Below, in pieces: positions 19,225-27,527 of a stretch of 64,000 nt of DNA. The first letter of the stretch is position 1. The number at the start of each line of letters is the position of its first letter. The DNA lies in assembly GCF_000772045.1 (NCBI RefSeq), contig NZ_CP009754.1:744001-808000 (forward strand). The letters are read 5' to 3'. Source of the stretch: Streptomyces sp. CCM_MD2014 (GTDB taxonomy: Bacteria; Actinomycetota; Actinomycetes; Streptomycetales; Streptomycetaceae). The notes beneath the pieces are model-generated. The model was not told the origin of the DNA. It saw only the letters and a list, made by a program, of their open reading frames with translations, and did not search any database. Made by a program: the position numbers and the translations under genes.

Positions 19225-19806
19225 ATGCGCACAGGCACAACCATTCGGCGGTCCCTGTGGCGTTGGCGCCGCAATCCGCTGCGCCGCCGCGAGGACGTAC
19301 TCGAGGCCTGGATCCTCCTGATCGTCTGGCTCGTCATCGCCCTCGCGGGTCCCGTGGCCGGAGTGCTGGGGGCGCACGCCGCGGCACACAGCGCCGCACA
19401 ACGACGCGCGGAGCGGCACTCCGCGACCGCCACCCTCGTTTCGGACGTGTCCAGCAGTTCCCTGTCCACGGGGACGACCGGAGGCCGGATCGACGCCACC
19501 GTGCGGTGGACGGCACCTGACGGCACCCGGCACTCGGGCAAAATCCCCGTCGACGAGGGTATGAAGGCGGGCTCGAGGGTCACGGTCTGGACGGATCGCC
19601 AGAACCACCTGACAACGGCCCCGCCCGCCGCCACCCAGGCGGGGGTGGACGCGGCGTTCATGGGTGCCGCGTCCTCCTTCGCCGTCGTCACGGCGGCAGC
19701 CGCCGGCTACTACGGCGTGCGAATCGTCCTCAACCGCCGCCGTCGCGCCGCGTGGGAGCACGAGTGGCGGGACGTCGGTTCCCAGTGGGGACGCGCGGCC
19801 AGTTGA
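19225..19806 (+). CDS. Rv1733c-family two-helix membrane protein
   Basis: 193 residues. A basic N-terminus (RRSLWRWRRNPLRRREDVLE) leads into a first transmembrane helix (AWILLIVWLVIALAGPVAG). An extracytoplasmic domain of about 85 residues follows (ATVRWTAPDGTRHSGKIPV and VWTDRQNHLTT), then a second helix (SSFAVVTAAAAGYYGVRIVL) and a basic tail. This is the layout of Rv1733c, a DosR-regulon membrane protein of unknown function. GGAGGTGGTCACG precedes the ATG at 19225. Confidence 0.88.
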   Translation: MRTGTTIRRSLWRWRRNPLRRREDVLEAWILLIVWLVIALAGPVAGVLGAHAAAHSAAQRRAERHSATATLVSDVSSSSLSTGTTGGRIDATVRWTAPDGTRHSGKIPVDEGMKAGSRVTVWTDRQNHLTTAPPAATQAGVDAAFMGAASSFAVVTAAAAGYYGVRIVLNRRRRAAWEHEWRDVGSQWGRAAS

Positions 19807-19891
19807 ACCAGGGCGCGTCGTGCGGCGTTCCGCGGACGCGGCGTCGAAGGTGCTCGGGCGGTGAGGAGCCCGCGAGGCGGAAGGAGGATTG

Positions 19892-20250
19892 ATGAGCGGT
19901 CTCATGGGCATGGGCGCGGACGGTTCGGCGCCAGGTCTCGAAGCAGTCGTATGGACGGCACGTGAGGCGGAAGTCCGCGACCTGACGCTTCGGGTCGTCC
20001 ACTGCGCCGGCCCGGCCCGCGCGTCTGCCCCTGGATGCCTCACTGCCCAATTCGGCCCGAGAACATTGCAGGCCGGGGGCGGACGCCTTGCGGAGGAAGC
20101 GCTCCTCCGGGCTCGCGCGGAGGCTCCGCATACGGACGTGTCCAGCCTGGTCGTTCCCGGAGGATTGCTCACCGTGCTGCCGGCGCAGGCTCGGTCGGCC
20201 GGGCCGTCCTTCAACACGCGCACAGCCCGGTCGCGGTCGTACGGGCCTGA
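19892..20250 (+). pseudogene. universal stress protein gene with an internal deletion
   Basis: AAGGAGGATTG precedes ATG. The first frame gives the start of a USP (MSGLMGMGADGSAPGLEAVV, REAEVRDLTLRVVHCAG) up to LLTVLPAQA. From 20188 a different frame gives the exact C-terminal end of a USP (GSVGRAVLQHAHSPVAVVRA, then a stop). About 20 codons that should carry the ATP-binding glycines are missing and the junction is out of frame. Confidence 0.8.
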
Positions 20251-20300
20251 GGGGCCCGGCGGCACGGCCGGCCATGACCTTTGGAGTGGAGGTGCCCAGC

Positions 20301-21185
20301 ATGCACACCGACATGAATGCAGTCCCCATCGTGGTCGGCGTCGGTCCCGGTACCGAGCGGCGCACGGCTCTGGCCTGGGCCGCCGACGAGGCACAGCGTC
20401 GTCGGCTGCCGCTGAAGCTCGTACACGCCCAGGGTGAACCGCTCCCGGGCAGCAGTCAGGAACGCGGTCTCCCCTCATGGCAACGGTGGCGCGAAGAAGC
20501 ACACGCCACGGGCAACGCCGTGCTCGACGACGCACTGGCCTTCGTCGAAAAGCGCTGCCCCGGCGTCGCGACGGCCACGCTGCTGGCCGAGGGGGACCCC
20601 GCATGGGTTCTGGCGGAGCAGTCGCACGACGCCACCCTGGTGGTAGTCGGTTCACGGCAGTCGGGGGCCGCACGTGAGCTGTTCTCCTCCACCGCGGTCT
20701 CGCTGCCGCTGAGCGCGCGGTCGGCATGCCCGGTCGTCGTCCTGCGCGAGGACGAGCACACGACCCAGCAACCGCCGTACTTCGTTGTCGGCGTGGATGG
20801 CAGCGCCGACTCGGCTGCCGCCGTGGACTTCGCGTTCGACGAGGCGGAACTGCGCGGCGTGAACCTGCGCGCCTTGTACGTCTGGCACACCCCCCTGCTC
20901 GGTGTGCTGGACGAGAACGCCGCGCTGCATGAGTGCCGCCGGGTGCTGGCCGAGACGACGGCGGGGCGTACTGCGGCCCGTCCGGGCGTGGAGCTGCACC
21001 ATGAAGTACTTGAAGGACACCCGGTCCAGGAACTGAGCAGGGCCGCTGAGCACGCCCGCGGTCTGGTCGTGGGCACCCGGGGCCACGGCGGCTTCCGCGG
21101 CATGCTCCTGGGCTCCGTCAGTCAGGGCGTCCTGCACCACGCCAACTGCCCGGTGCTCCTCGTCCCCCACCGGCGACACCAGTGA
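20301..21185 (+). CDS. tandem universal stress protein
   Basis: 294 residues in two UspA domains. The first (VPIVVGVGPGTERRTALAWA) has a degenerate nucleotide loop (VGSRQSGAARELFSS); the second (YFVVGVDGSADSAAAVDFAF) has an intact one (VGTRGHGGFRGMLLGSVSQG). This is the reverse of the other tandem USPs in the window, where the first loop is the better one. GGAGGTGCCCAGC precedes ATG 20301. It lies directly downstream of the USP pseudogene. Confidence 0.92.
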   Translation: MHTDMNAVPIVVGVGPGTERRTALAWAADEAQRRRLPLKLVHAQGEPLPGSSQERGLPSWQRWREEAHATGNAVLDDALAFVEKRCPGVATATLLAEGDPAWVLAEQSHDATLVVVGSRQSGAARELFSSTAVSLPLSARSACPVVVLREDEHTTQQPPYFVVGVDGSADSAAAVDFAFDEAELRGVNLRALYVWHTPLLGVLDENAALHECRRVLAETTAGRTAARPGVELHHEVLEGHPVQELSRAAEHARGLVVGTRGHGGFRGMLLGSVSQGVLHHANCPVLLVPHRRHQ

Positions 21186-21222
21186 TCCTCCTGAAGCTCA
21201 CCATCAGGGAAGGTGCCCGGTC

Positions 21223-21360
21223 ATGACGGCTGCCGTGGTGGTGGGGGCGGGCGGCTTCCCGTCGAGCTTCGCAGCGGTGGGGAGGCGGCCCGTGAGGGCG
21301 GAATCACGCGGCACCGCACTGCGACTGGTGCACGCCTTCGGCTGGCCGATGCCGAACGGC
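21223..21360 (+). pseudogene. 5-prime fragment of a universal stress protein gene
   Basis: GGAAGGTGCCCGGTC precedes ATG. The first 45 or so codons read like a USP start (MTAAVVVGAGGFPSSFAAVG, RGTALRLVHAFGWPMP) with substitutions in the normally invariant GVDGSPSS motif. After this the similarity stops and no USP C-terminus follows before the convergent alcohol dehydrogenase. The 3-prime limit is approximate. Confidence 0.5.
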
Positions 21361-21619
21361 CGGCGCACCCAGCGGCCCCCAGGCGTGGAGACCACATACC
21401 ACCTCACGGTGGGTAAGCCTGTGATGGCCCTGGAGATCGAGCCTCGTACGTCTCTCGCGTATGCGTGTGGCGGGTACGCCTTCCTTCTCCGGTCCGGACG
21501 AAGATCGAGACCGCGCACGCCGGTTTTCCTGCGGATTGCCCCGCGGGTGACCGGCTCCGACGCGGCCGGCGGCGCGCCCGGCGAACGCTCCGCCGGACGC
21601 GTCGGACGGCCGGGCCGTG

Positions 21620-22690
21620 TCAGACCGCGTCCGCGGCGACGACTTCGCGCCGGGGGCCACCGAGGACCACCTTCAGCGCCCCCGTGTCGGCGGCCGCGGA
21701 GAAGACCTCGTACGCCTCCTCCATGCGATCGAGCGGGAAGGTGTGGGTCACCAGCTGGCCGGTGGGGAGCCGTCCGGCCGCGGTCATGCGCAGCAGCGTC
21801 GGCGTGGAGCGGGTGTCGACCAGGCCGGTGGTGACGGTGACGTTCTTGATCCACAGGTCTTCCAGGTGCAGGGTCGCCGGCCTGCCGTGCACGCCGACGT
21901 TGGCGACGTGCCCGCCCGGGCGCACCATACGGGTGCACATCTCGAACGTCTCCGCAACGCCCACGGCCTCGATGACGACATCGGCGCCGAGTCCCCCGGT
22001 CAGGTCGGCGACCAGCTGCTCCGGGTCCTCGCGGGCGTCCGCCACGGCCTCGGCCCCGAGCTTGCGGGCGGCCTCCAGCCGGGCGGTGGCCAGGTCCACG
22101 ACGACGATCCGCTCGGGTGCGAACAGCCGTGCCGTGGCGACCGCGGCGAGTCCTACGGGGCCGGCGCCCACCACGACGACCGTGTCGCCGGGACGGACGC
22201 GCCCGTTGAGCACGCCCACCTCGTAGGCCGTCGGGAAGATGTCGGCGAGCAGCACGGCGTCCTCGTCGGTGACCGCGCCCGGCAGCGGGTGCACGGAGAG
22301 GTCCGCGTACGGGACTCGCACGTACTCCGCCTGAGTGCCGTTGATCAGATGGCCGAGGATCCAGCCGCCCCCGCCGAGGCACTGGCCGTAAACGCCCTCA
22401 CGGCAGTAACGGCACCGTCCGCAGGCGGTGATGCAGGACACCAGGGCGCGGTCTCCCGGCCGTACGGTGCGTACGTCCGTGCCGACCTCGACGATCTCGC
22501 CGACCGCTTCGTGACCGAGGACGGTTCCGGGCCGCACCTCGGGGACGTCCCCTTTCAGAATGTGCAGGTCCGTCCCGCAGATGGTGACGGCGTCGACCCG
22601 CACGATGGCGTCGGTGGGCTCCTTCAGTTCCGGATCGGGTGTGTCCTCCCAAGCGGACCGGCCCGGACCGTGGAATACGTAGCCTTTCAT
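21620..22690 (-). CDS. zinc-dependent alcohol dehydrogenase (threonine-dehydrogenase-like MDR)
   Basis: 356 residues. Catalytic zinc ligands are in ICGTDLHILKG and GHEAVGEIVE; the structural zinc loop has its four cysteines in CITACGRCRYCREGVYGQC. The NAD(P)-binding motif is VVVVGAGPVGLAAVATA. Medium-chain dehydrogenase acting on an alcohol or polyol of unknown identity. S. coelicolor has a similar gene (SCO0179, from memory) in its stress cluster. The start is ATG 22690; an upstream GTG at 22702 is possible since AGGAGA is rather distant. It is the last gene of a minus-strand run with two USPs. Confidence 0.9.
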   Translation of the reverse strand: MKGYVFHGPGRSAWEDTPDPELKEPTDAIVRVDAVTICGTDLHILKGDVPEVRPGTVLGHEAVGEIVEVGTDVRTVRPGDRALVSCITACGRCRYCREGVYGQCLGGGGWILGHLINGTQAEYVRVPYADLSVHPLPGAVTDEDAVLLADIFPTAYEVGVLNGRVRPGDTVVVVGAGPVGLAAVATARLFAPERIVVVDLATARLEAARKLGAEAVADAREDPEQLVADLTGGLGADVVIEAVGVAETFEMCTRMVRPGGHVANVGVHGRPATLHLEDLWIKNVTVTTGLVDTRSTPTLLRMTAAGRLPTGQLVTHTFPLDRMEEAYEVFSAAADTGALKVVLGGPRREVVAADAV

Positions 22691-22880
22691 CGTGATGCTC
22701 ACTCTCCTAGCGCTCGGGAGCATCCGGGGCCACGGTGACCGGTCCGCGCCGGGCGGGCCCACGACCGTCGGTACGACGGGGATTGCCCCACAACTCCAGA
22801 CTGTCCCCGGCAGCACGGACGCCGCTTGGGCCGGTCGGCCCCCGCCCGCCGCTTGTCGGCCCTCGGCCCGCTCGGCGTGC

Positions 22881-23732
22881 TCACGTCCGCTCCGGCACGA
22901 CGACGACCGGGCAGGCCGAGCGGTGCAGGACGGCGTGGGCGACCCGGCCGAGCCGCCCCTGGGTGCGACGGCCGATCACCAGCAGGCCGGCTTCCGCCGA
23001 AGCGGCGGGCAGCACCGCGCGTGCCGGGCCCTCGACGGTGTGCCGGCGCACGGCGACATCGGGCGGCGCGTCTTCCAGGGCTGCTTCCAGTTCCCTGGCT
23101 GCCCGCTCCTCGTACAGCCGGGCGGGTTCTCCCGTCAGCAAGGGATGGTCGATCGTCTCGTGGGCGGGACAGCGCCAGGCCCGAACGGCCGCAAGGGGCA
23201 CATGACGCAGACGTGCTTCCGTGAAGGCGAGCCGCAGGACGGACGCCGCCGGCTCGCCGACACCGACGACGACGCGGCCGTCCCGTCCTCCGAGGGCGTG
23301 GTTGTCGTGGTTGCCGCGCAGCACGACGACCGGGCAGTCGCTCCCGGCGGCCACGGTCCGGCTCACGGAGCCCAGCAGCCTGTCGGCGATGCCACTGCGG
23401 CCTCGGCTGCCCACGATGATCATGGACGCGTTGCGCCCCGCGCAGACCAGGGCGTGCTCGGCCTCGTCGAGCACCGTCTCGGTGGTGACGACGAGATCGG
23501 GATGCCGTCGCCGGGCACGCCGGGCGGCGGCGTCGAGGATGTCGTCGGCCCTCGTGTCGGCGGGGGTCCCGTCCAGCTCGCGGGCGAGGGCGGCGCCCTC
23601 GTACCGCTCCCACAGGGTCCCGCAGACCACCAGGAGGGGAACTGTGTGCAGGGTGGCCTCGTCGGCCGCCCAGTCGACGGCTCGCAGGCTGGGCTCCGAG
23701 CCGTCGACCCCGACCACCAGAGGCAGATACAT
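22881..23732 (-). CDS. tandem universal stress protein (type A)
   Basis: 283 residues. The first UspA domain (MYLPLVVGVDGSEPS) has an intact ATP loop (VGSRGRSGIADRLLGSVSR); the second has a shortened, degenerate loop (IGRRTQGRLGRVAHAV). GAGGAGGGCGTC lies just before ATG. Closely related in layout to the 55072 protein (both start MYLPxVVGVDGSExSLRAVDWA). It follows the 23759 USP by 26 bp and is therefore cotranscribed with it. Confidence 0.93.
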   Translation of the reverse strand: MYLPLVVGVDGSEPSLRAVDWAADEATLHTVPLLVVCGTLWERYEGAALARELDGTPADTRADDILDAAARRARRRHPDLVVTTETVLDEAEHALVCAGRNASMIIVGSRGRSGIADRLLGSVSRTVAAGSDCPVVVLRGNHDNHALGGRDGRVVVGVGEPAASVLRLAFTEARLRHVPLAAVRAWRCPAHETIDHPLLTGEPARLYEERAARELEAALEDAPPDVAVRRHTVEGPARAVLPAASAEAGLLVIGRRTQGRLGRVAHAVLHRSACPVVVVPERT

Positions 23733-23758
23733 GACGCCCTCCTCTCGACCGAAATGCG

Positions 23759-24661
23759 TCAGGGATGCGCCACGACGGCGACGGGTGCACCGACGTGGTG
23801 CAGCACCGCGCGGGCGACCGCACCGATGTGCGCGCCGAGCGGGGCGGGCCGGATGCGCCGCCCGACGACCACCAGGGACGCCTCCTGCGAGGCGTCGACC
23901 AGAAGGTGGGCGGGGCTGCCGGGGCGGGACACCTCGACGACCTCGACATCGGGGTACGTCTGCCGCCAGGGCAGGAGCAGCCGGGTGAGGTCGGCGGCCT
24001 TCCTGCGGGCCACCCCTTGGTCGGCCACCACACCCGCGGCCAGTGAAGGGTAGTAGGGCGGTGGCTGCCAGCCGCTGACCACGTGCACGGCCGTGCCGCG
24101 GCGCTGTGCCTCGTCGAAGGCGAAGGCGAGCACACCGTCGTCGGGACTGCTGACGTCGAGTCCGACGACGACCGGCCGGAAGGCGGTGGCCGCGGACGGC
24201 ACACCGACGCAATCCGTGACGTGTTCGTCGGCCTCCTGCTCACCCGCACGCACGAGTACCACGGGAGCATCGCTGTGGGCGATCACGGACTGTCCGACGG
24301 AACCGGCCAGGAAGCCACCGAGTCCGCTGAGCGCGCGCGTGCCCAGGACCAGCAGTTCCACCCCGTCGGCGTCCCTGACCAGCGTGTCCGCCGGTGGGCC
24401 GGACCGCTGGTCACTGGTCACCACGACACCGGGGTGGCGCAGCCGGAGCCCATCGCCCACTTTCTGGGGGACACGCTCCGTCCAGTGCTGGTGGGTCTTC
24501 GCGCCGAGGACCGGATCCTGGGCCAGGACCGCTGGAGCCGGCTCCCACACGTGGAGCAGGCGTACCGGCAAGTCGCGCAACTCCGCCTCACGGGCCGCCC
24601 ACTCGGCGGCGGCGTGACTCTGGGGCGAGCCGTCGATTCCCACCGTGATCGTGCGGGTCAT
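23759..24661 (-). CDS. tandem universal stress protein (type B)
   Basis: 300 residues. It starts MTRTITVGIDGSPQS and has the sequence THQHWTERVPQKVGDGLRLR typical of this subtype. Its two domains have altered loops (LGTRALSGLGGFLAGSVGQ and VGRRIRPAPLGAHIGAV). GGGAGGTGTGCGAC precedes ATG. Paralogue of the 57002 protein. First gene of an operon with the type A USP and probably the alcohol dehydrogenase. An imperfect DevR/OsdR-like box lies 65 bp upstream. Confidence 0.93.
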   Translation of the reverse strand: MTRTITVGIDGSPQSHAAAEWAAREAELRDLPVRLLHVWEPAPAVLAQDPVLGAKTHQHWTERVPQKVGDGLRLRHPGVVVTSDQRSGPPADTLVRDADGVELLVLGTRALSGLGGFLAGSVGQSVIAHSDAPVVLVRAGEQEADEHVTDCVGVPSAATAFRPVVVGLDVSSPDDGVLAFAFDEAQRRGTAVHVVSGWQPPPYYPSLAAGVVADQGVARRKAADLTRLLLPWRQTYPDVEVVEVSRPGSPAHLLVDASQEASLVVVGRRIRPAPLGAHIGAVARAVLHHVGAPVAVVAHP

Positions 24662-24725
24662 GTCGCACACCTCCCGTGTCGGCCCTTCCGACTCCAGCGT
24701 GTCGCGCGACGGAGGCGCCGGGGTA

Positions 24726-24740
24726 GGGGCCACTCGTCCC
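24726..24740. promoter_or_regulatory. DevR/OsdR-like box GGGGCCACTCGTCCC (one mismatch)
   Basis: Matches GGGNCCNNNGGNCCC except at position 10; 65 bp upstream of the type B USP start, the same distance as the proximal box of its paralogue at 57907. Confidence 0.5.
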
Positions 24741-24829
24741 CGGACGCGACCGAGGGTCCCTTCGGCCAGCCCCTGCGGCCGAACCGGAGGTCGGCATCGG
24801 TCCCGACGCCCGGCGGGCCGCCTTCACGC

Positions 24830-25567
24830 TCAGCCCTTGCCGGTCGTCCAGGTCTGTCCGTCCGGCATCACCGCGAAGGCGGCGACGCCGGGCAGGGTGC
24901 CCAGCCACCCGCGGGCTTCGGCGCCCATGCAGTACGCAGCCGTCGCGAGCACGTCGGCCTCCGTGAGCGAAGGAGCGGTCACGGTCAGCGAGGCGAGGCC
25001 GTCCGTGGGCGGCGCGCCGGTGCGCGGGTCCACGATGTGGCATCCCCGCTCGCCGGGTCCGGACGTGGCGATTGCCAGCGGGCCTCCGGGCGACTCGACC
25101 ACCGCGGCGCAGGTGCCGGGCCGGAGGGGATGGGTGATGCCTACGCGCCAGGGCCCGCCGTACAGTTGCACGTCCCCTCCCCCGTTGAGACACACGTGCT
25201 CCGCCCCCGCCTCGCGGAGCAGAACCGCAGCACGCTCCACCGCCCATCCCTTGACGAGACCGCTCGGGTCGAAGTCGCCCGAGTGCCACGCCGCGAACCG
25301 GCCGCCGGTGCGCCGGTGGGCGTCCGCACACAGGGCGAGGATTTCGCGCAGTTCCGGCTGCCACTCCCCGGGCACGGGCCGCCCGTGCCTGACGCGACTG
25401 ACGGCGCTGTCCGTCCGAAAGGGCGAGAAGACCTCGTCGACGTGGTGCAGCAGGCTTTCGGCCGCGTCGAGGGCCCGGCGGAGGCTGGGCGCGGGTTCGG
25501 CGCGCACCGTGCAGGTAAACACCGTGCCCATCGTGTGCACCACGCGGTGCAGTTCCGGCTCAGGCAC
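24830..25567 (-). CDS. apbE: FAD:protein FMN transferase (ApbE-like flavinyltransferase)
   Basis: 245 residues, shorter than lipoprotein ApbE and without a signal peptide. Family motifs: VVHTMGTVFTCTV near the N-terminus, DFDPSGLVKGWAVERAA, LNGGGDVQLYG, SGPGERGCHIVDPRTG, and ATAAYCMG. ApbE enzymes transfer FMN from FAD onto a threonine of FMN-binding domains. The partner is the preceding gene, whose stop overlaps this GTG start by 8 bp. Activity in the cytoplasm is inferred from the lack of an export signal, although the partner domain appears to be outside; how they meet is unclear. Confidence 0.9.
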   Translation of the reverse strand: MPEPELHRVVHTMGTVFTCTVRAEPAPSLRRALDAAESLLHHVDEVFSPFRTDSAVSRVRHGRPVPGEWQPELREILALCADAHRRTGGRFAAWHSGDFDPSGLVKGWAVERAAVLLREAGAEHVCLNGGGDVQLYGGPWRVGITHPLRPGTCAAVVESPGGPLAIATSGPGERGCHIVDPRTGAPPTDGLASLTVTAPSLTEADVLATAAYCMGAEARGWLGTLPGVAAFAVMPDGQTWTTGKG

Positions 25568-26015
25568 GAGCCTGGTCCAGCGCGCTCTGCAGAGAGCTCA
25601 TGTAGCCCTCGCTCGTGTAGGTCGCGCCCGAGACCGCGTCGAGGTGGGCGCTCTGGGCGTCCACCGTCTCCTTCATGAGAGCGGGCACCGCCGAGGCGTT
25701 GATCTGCCGGCTGCGGGGATCGCCGCCGGGAGACTGCACGGCGCGCGCGGCGACGATCCGCGAACCGTCGAACGTGAGCTGCACCTGAACGGGTCCGTAG
25801 CGGGTCTGGACCGTGGGGCCTGTGACCGTACGGGTTCCCGAGGAGGTTCCCCCCGTGCCGGTGCCGCTGCTCGGCGTGGGCGTCGTGGCGGGCGGCAGGG
25901 CGCCGACCGGCGGATGGTGGGGCTTGAGGGACAGCGCGAGGACCGTCACGGTGACGGTGGCGGCGCAGGTCAGCGCGGTGCGGCGGACGGGGTGGGCGCG
26001 CATGGCGGGGCTCAC
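25560..26015 (-). CDS. membrane-anchored FMN-binding domain protein
   Basis: 151 residues. An N-terminal hydrophobic anchor (TALTCAATVTVTVLALSL) and a Thr/Ser/Gly/Pro-rich linker precede an FMN-binding domain (VQLTFDGSRIVAARAVQSPG). The flavinylation site is the SGAT-type motif in LDAVSGATYTSEGY, whose threonine receives FMN from ApbE. The GTG start overlaps the reductase stop by 4 bp (GTGA); ATG at 26003 is the alternative. It is likely an extracytoplasmic one-flavin electron carrier accepting electrons from the reductase. Confidence 0.9.
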   Translation of the reverse strand: MSPAMRAHPVRRTALTCAATVTVTVLALSLKPHHPPVGALPPATTPTPSSGTGTGGTSSGTRTVTGPTVQTRYGPVQVQLTFDGSRIVAARAVQSPGGDPRSRQINASAVPALMKETVDAQSAHLDAVSGATYTSEGYMSSLQSALDQARA

Positions 26016-27382
26016 AGTTCGAAGGACTCGTGGTGGATGCGGGACGCGGGCACCCCGGCGTCACGCAGGGCGTCGTACACGGCCAGGGACAGTCCCCTCG
26101 GCCCGCACAGGTACACGTCTTGCCGGTCGATGTCCGGCACGATCGCCGTGAGCCGTTCCGCGGTGATCCGGACGCGCGAGCCGTCCGGGTTGTTGAGGAC
26201 GTACACGAGACGGGCTCCGCGTGCGGCGGCGACGGCTTCCAGTTCCCCGCTCAGCGCCAGCTCGTGCGGGGTGCGCGCCCGGTAGAGCAGCGTCAGGTCG
26301 CCGGGCGCGGCGGGCAGCGTCTCGAACAGCGTGCGCAGCGGGGTGATCCCGGTGCCGCCCGCGATCAGCAACACCTTGCGGCGGCTGCGTCGTGCCGCGG
26401 TGAGGGCGCCGTACGGCCCTTCCGCCCACACCCGGGTGCCGGGGCGGAGGGCGGCGACGGCCGCACTGTGATCGCCGAGCGTCTTGACGGTGATGCGCAT
26501 CAGGTCGTCGCGCGGCACGGCCGAGAGCGAGTACGGATGGCTGGCGCCCCGCATGCCGGGGGTCAGGAAGCGCCAGCGCAGGAACTGCCCCGGCCGGGCG
26601 TCGAGCCGGTCGAGCCGGCGACCCCGCATCCAGACGGAGTACACACCGGGCGCCTCGGGCACGACGGCCTCGACATGGATCCGGTGCCGGAGATTGAGCC
26701 GCACCGGGATGAGGACCCGGAAGTACAGGACCAGGCAGGCCACGGAGACGTACAGCGTGTACCAGGCGGCGCGGGCAGGCGGGTTGCTCACGAAGTCCGC
26801 CCCGACGGCCAGCTGGTGCGAGAACCCGAGGAAGACCGCCGCGTACGTGAGAAGGTGCAGGTGGTACCAGGTCTCGTAGCGCATCCGGCGACGTACCGCG
26901 CGCACCGAGGTGTAGCCGACGGCGAGCAGTATCAGGGCGCCTGCCGTGGCTTTGAGCATCTCCGGCAGATCGAACACGATCGTGCCGAGTTCTCTCAACG
27001 CCCCCACCTGTGCCTGTGCCGCATAGCCGAGGACGATCAGCAGGATGTGCGCCAGGAGCAGGCCGATGGTCCAGCGACCCGCCGAGGCGTGCCAGCGCGC
27101 GGCACGGTCGCTGCCCACCCGGCTCTCCAGCCACGGCACCCGCGCCATCAGGGCGACCAGCAGGGCGCACATGTAACCGCACAGGAGCCCCGTGATGCGC
27201 CCCGCACCGGTGAGCCAGCCGGCCGCGCCGACGACCGAGCCCGTGTCCCTCCACCACAGCGCGAGTACGGCGATGCCTCCTGCCCACGCGGCCGCCTGGA
27301 GCGCCGCGGCCGGTGATGCCCGCCACGGCGTGGCGGGGGCGCGGTGCCGCGCCGGGGGCGGTCGGTCGGTCGCGGTGGCCAT
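26012..27382 (-). CDS. ferric-reductase-like transmembrane flavocytochrome / ferredoxin-reductase-family protein
   Basis: 456 residues. Six or so transmembrane helices occupy residues 30-220, with histidines placed for haem (WHASAGRWTIGLLLAHILL, YHLHLLTYAAVFLGFSHQL). A cytoplasmic FAD domain follows (ARPGQFLRWRF, SHPYSLSAVP), then an NAD(P) domain (IAGGTGITPLRTLFE, DVYLCGPRGLS). It should pass electrons from cytoplasmic NAD(P)H across the membrane. GAGGAGACGTCC precedes ATG 27382. First gene of a three-gene overlapping operon with the FMN-binding protein and ApbE; divergent from the two-component system at 27528. Confidence 0.92.
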   Translation of the reverse strand: MATATDRPPPARHRAPATPWRASPAAALQAAAWAGGIAVLALWWRDTGSVVGAAGWLTGAGRITGLLCGYMCALLVALMARVPWLESRVGSDRAARWHASAGRWTIGLLLAHILLIVLGYAAQAQVGALRELGTIVFDLPEMLKATAGALILLAVGYTSVRAVRRRMRYETWYHLHLLTYAAVFLGFSHQLAVGADFVSNPPARAAWYTLYVSVACLVLYFRVLIPVRLNLRHRIHVEAVVPEAPGVYSVWMRGRRLDRLDARPGQFLRWRFLTPGMRGASHPYSLSAVPRDDLMRITVKTLGDHSAAVAALRPGTRVWAEGPYGALTAARRSRRKVLLIAGGTGITPLRTLFETLPAAPGDLTLLYRARTPHELALSGELEAVAAARGARLVYVLNNPDGSRVRITAERLTAIVPDIDRQDVYLCGPRGLSLAVYDALRDAGVPASRIHHESFEL

Positions 27383-27425
27383 GGACGTCTCCTCGGGCAG
27401 GGGCTGTCCACTGTGGCGCCGCGAC

Positions 27426-27503
27426 CTCTGAGCCGGCTCTGAGCCGCACCCCGACCGTGACGGTACGAGGGGGCGCAGAAGACGTTCAGAGGAAATCCAG
27501 AGG
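27426..27503. promoter_or_regulatory. divergent promoter with paired TCAGAG repeats
   Basis: On the minus strand CTCAGAG occurs twice with an 11-bp period (CTCTGAGCCG at 27426-27435 and 27437-27446 on plus). On the plus strand CAGAGG occurs at 27487-27492 and 27498-27503, also with an 11-bp period. Direct half-sites spaced about one helical turn are typical for OmpR-family regulators such as the product of the adjacent gene. Confidence 0.6.
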
Positions 27504-27527
27504 GTTACGGGGGATGCTGGGACGGCC

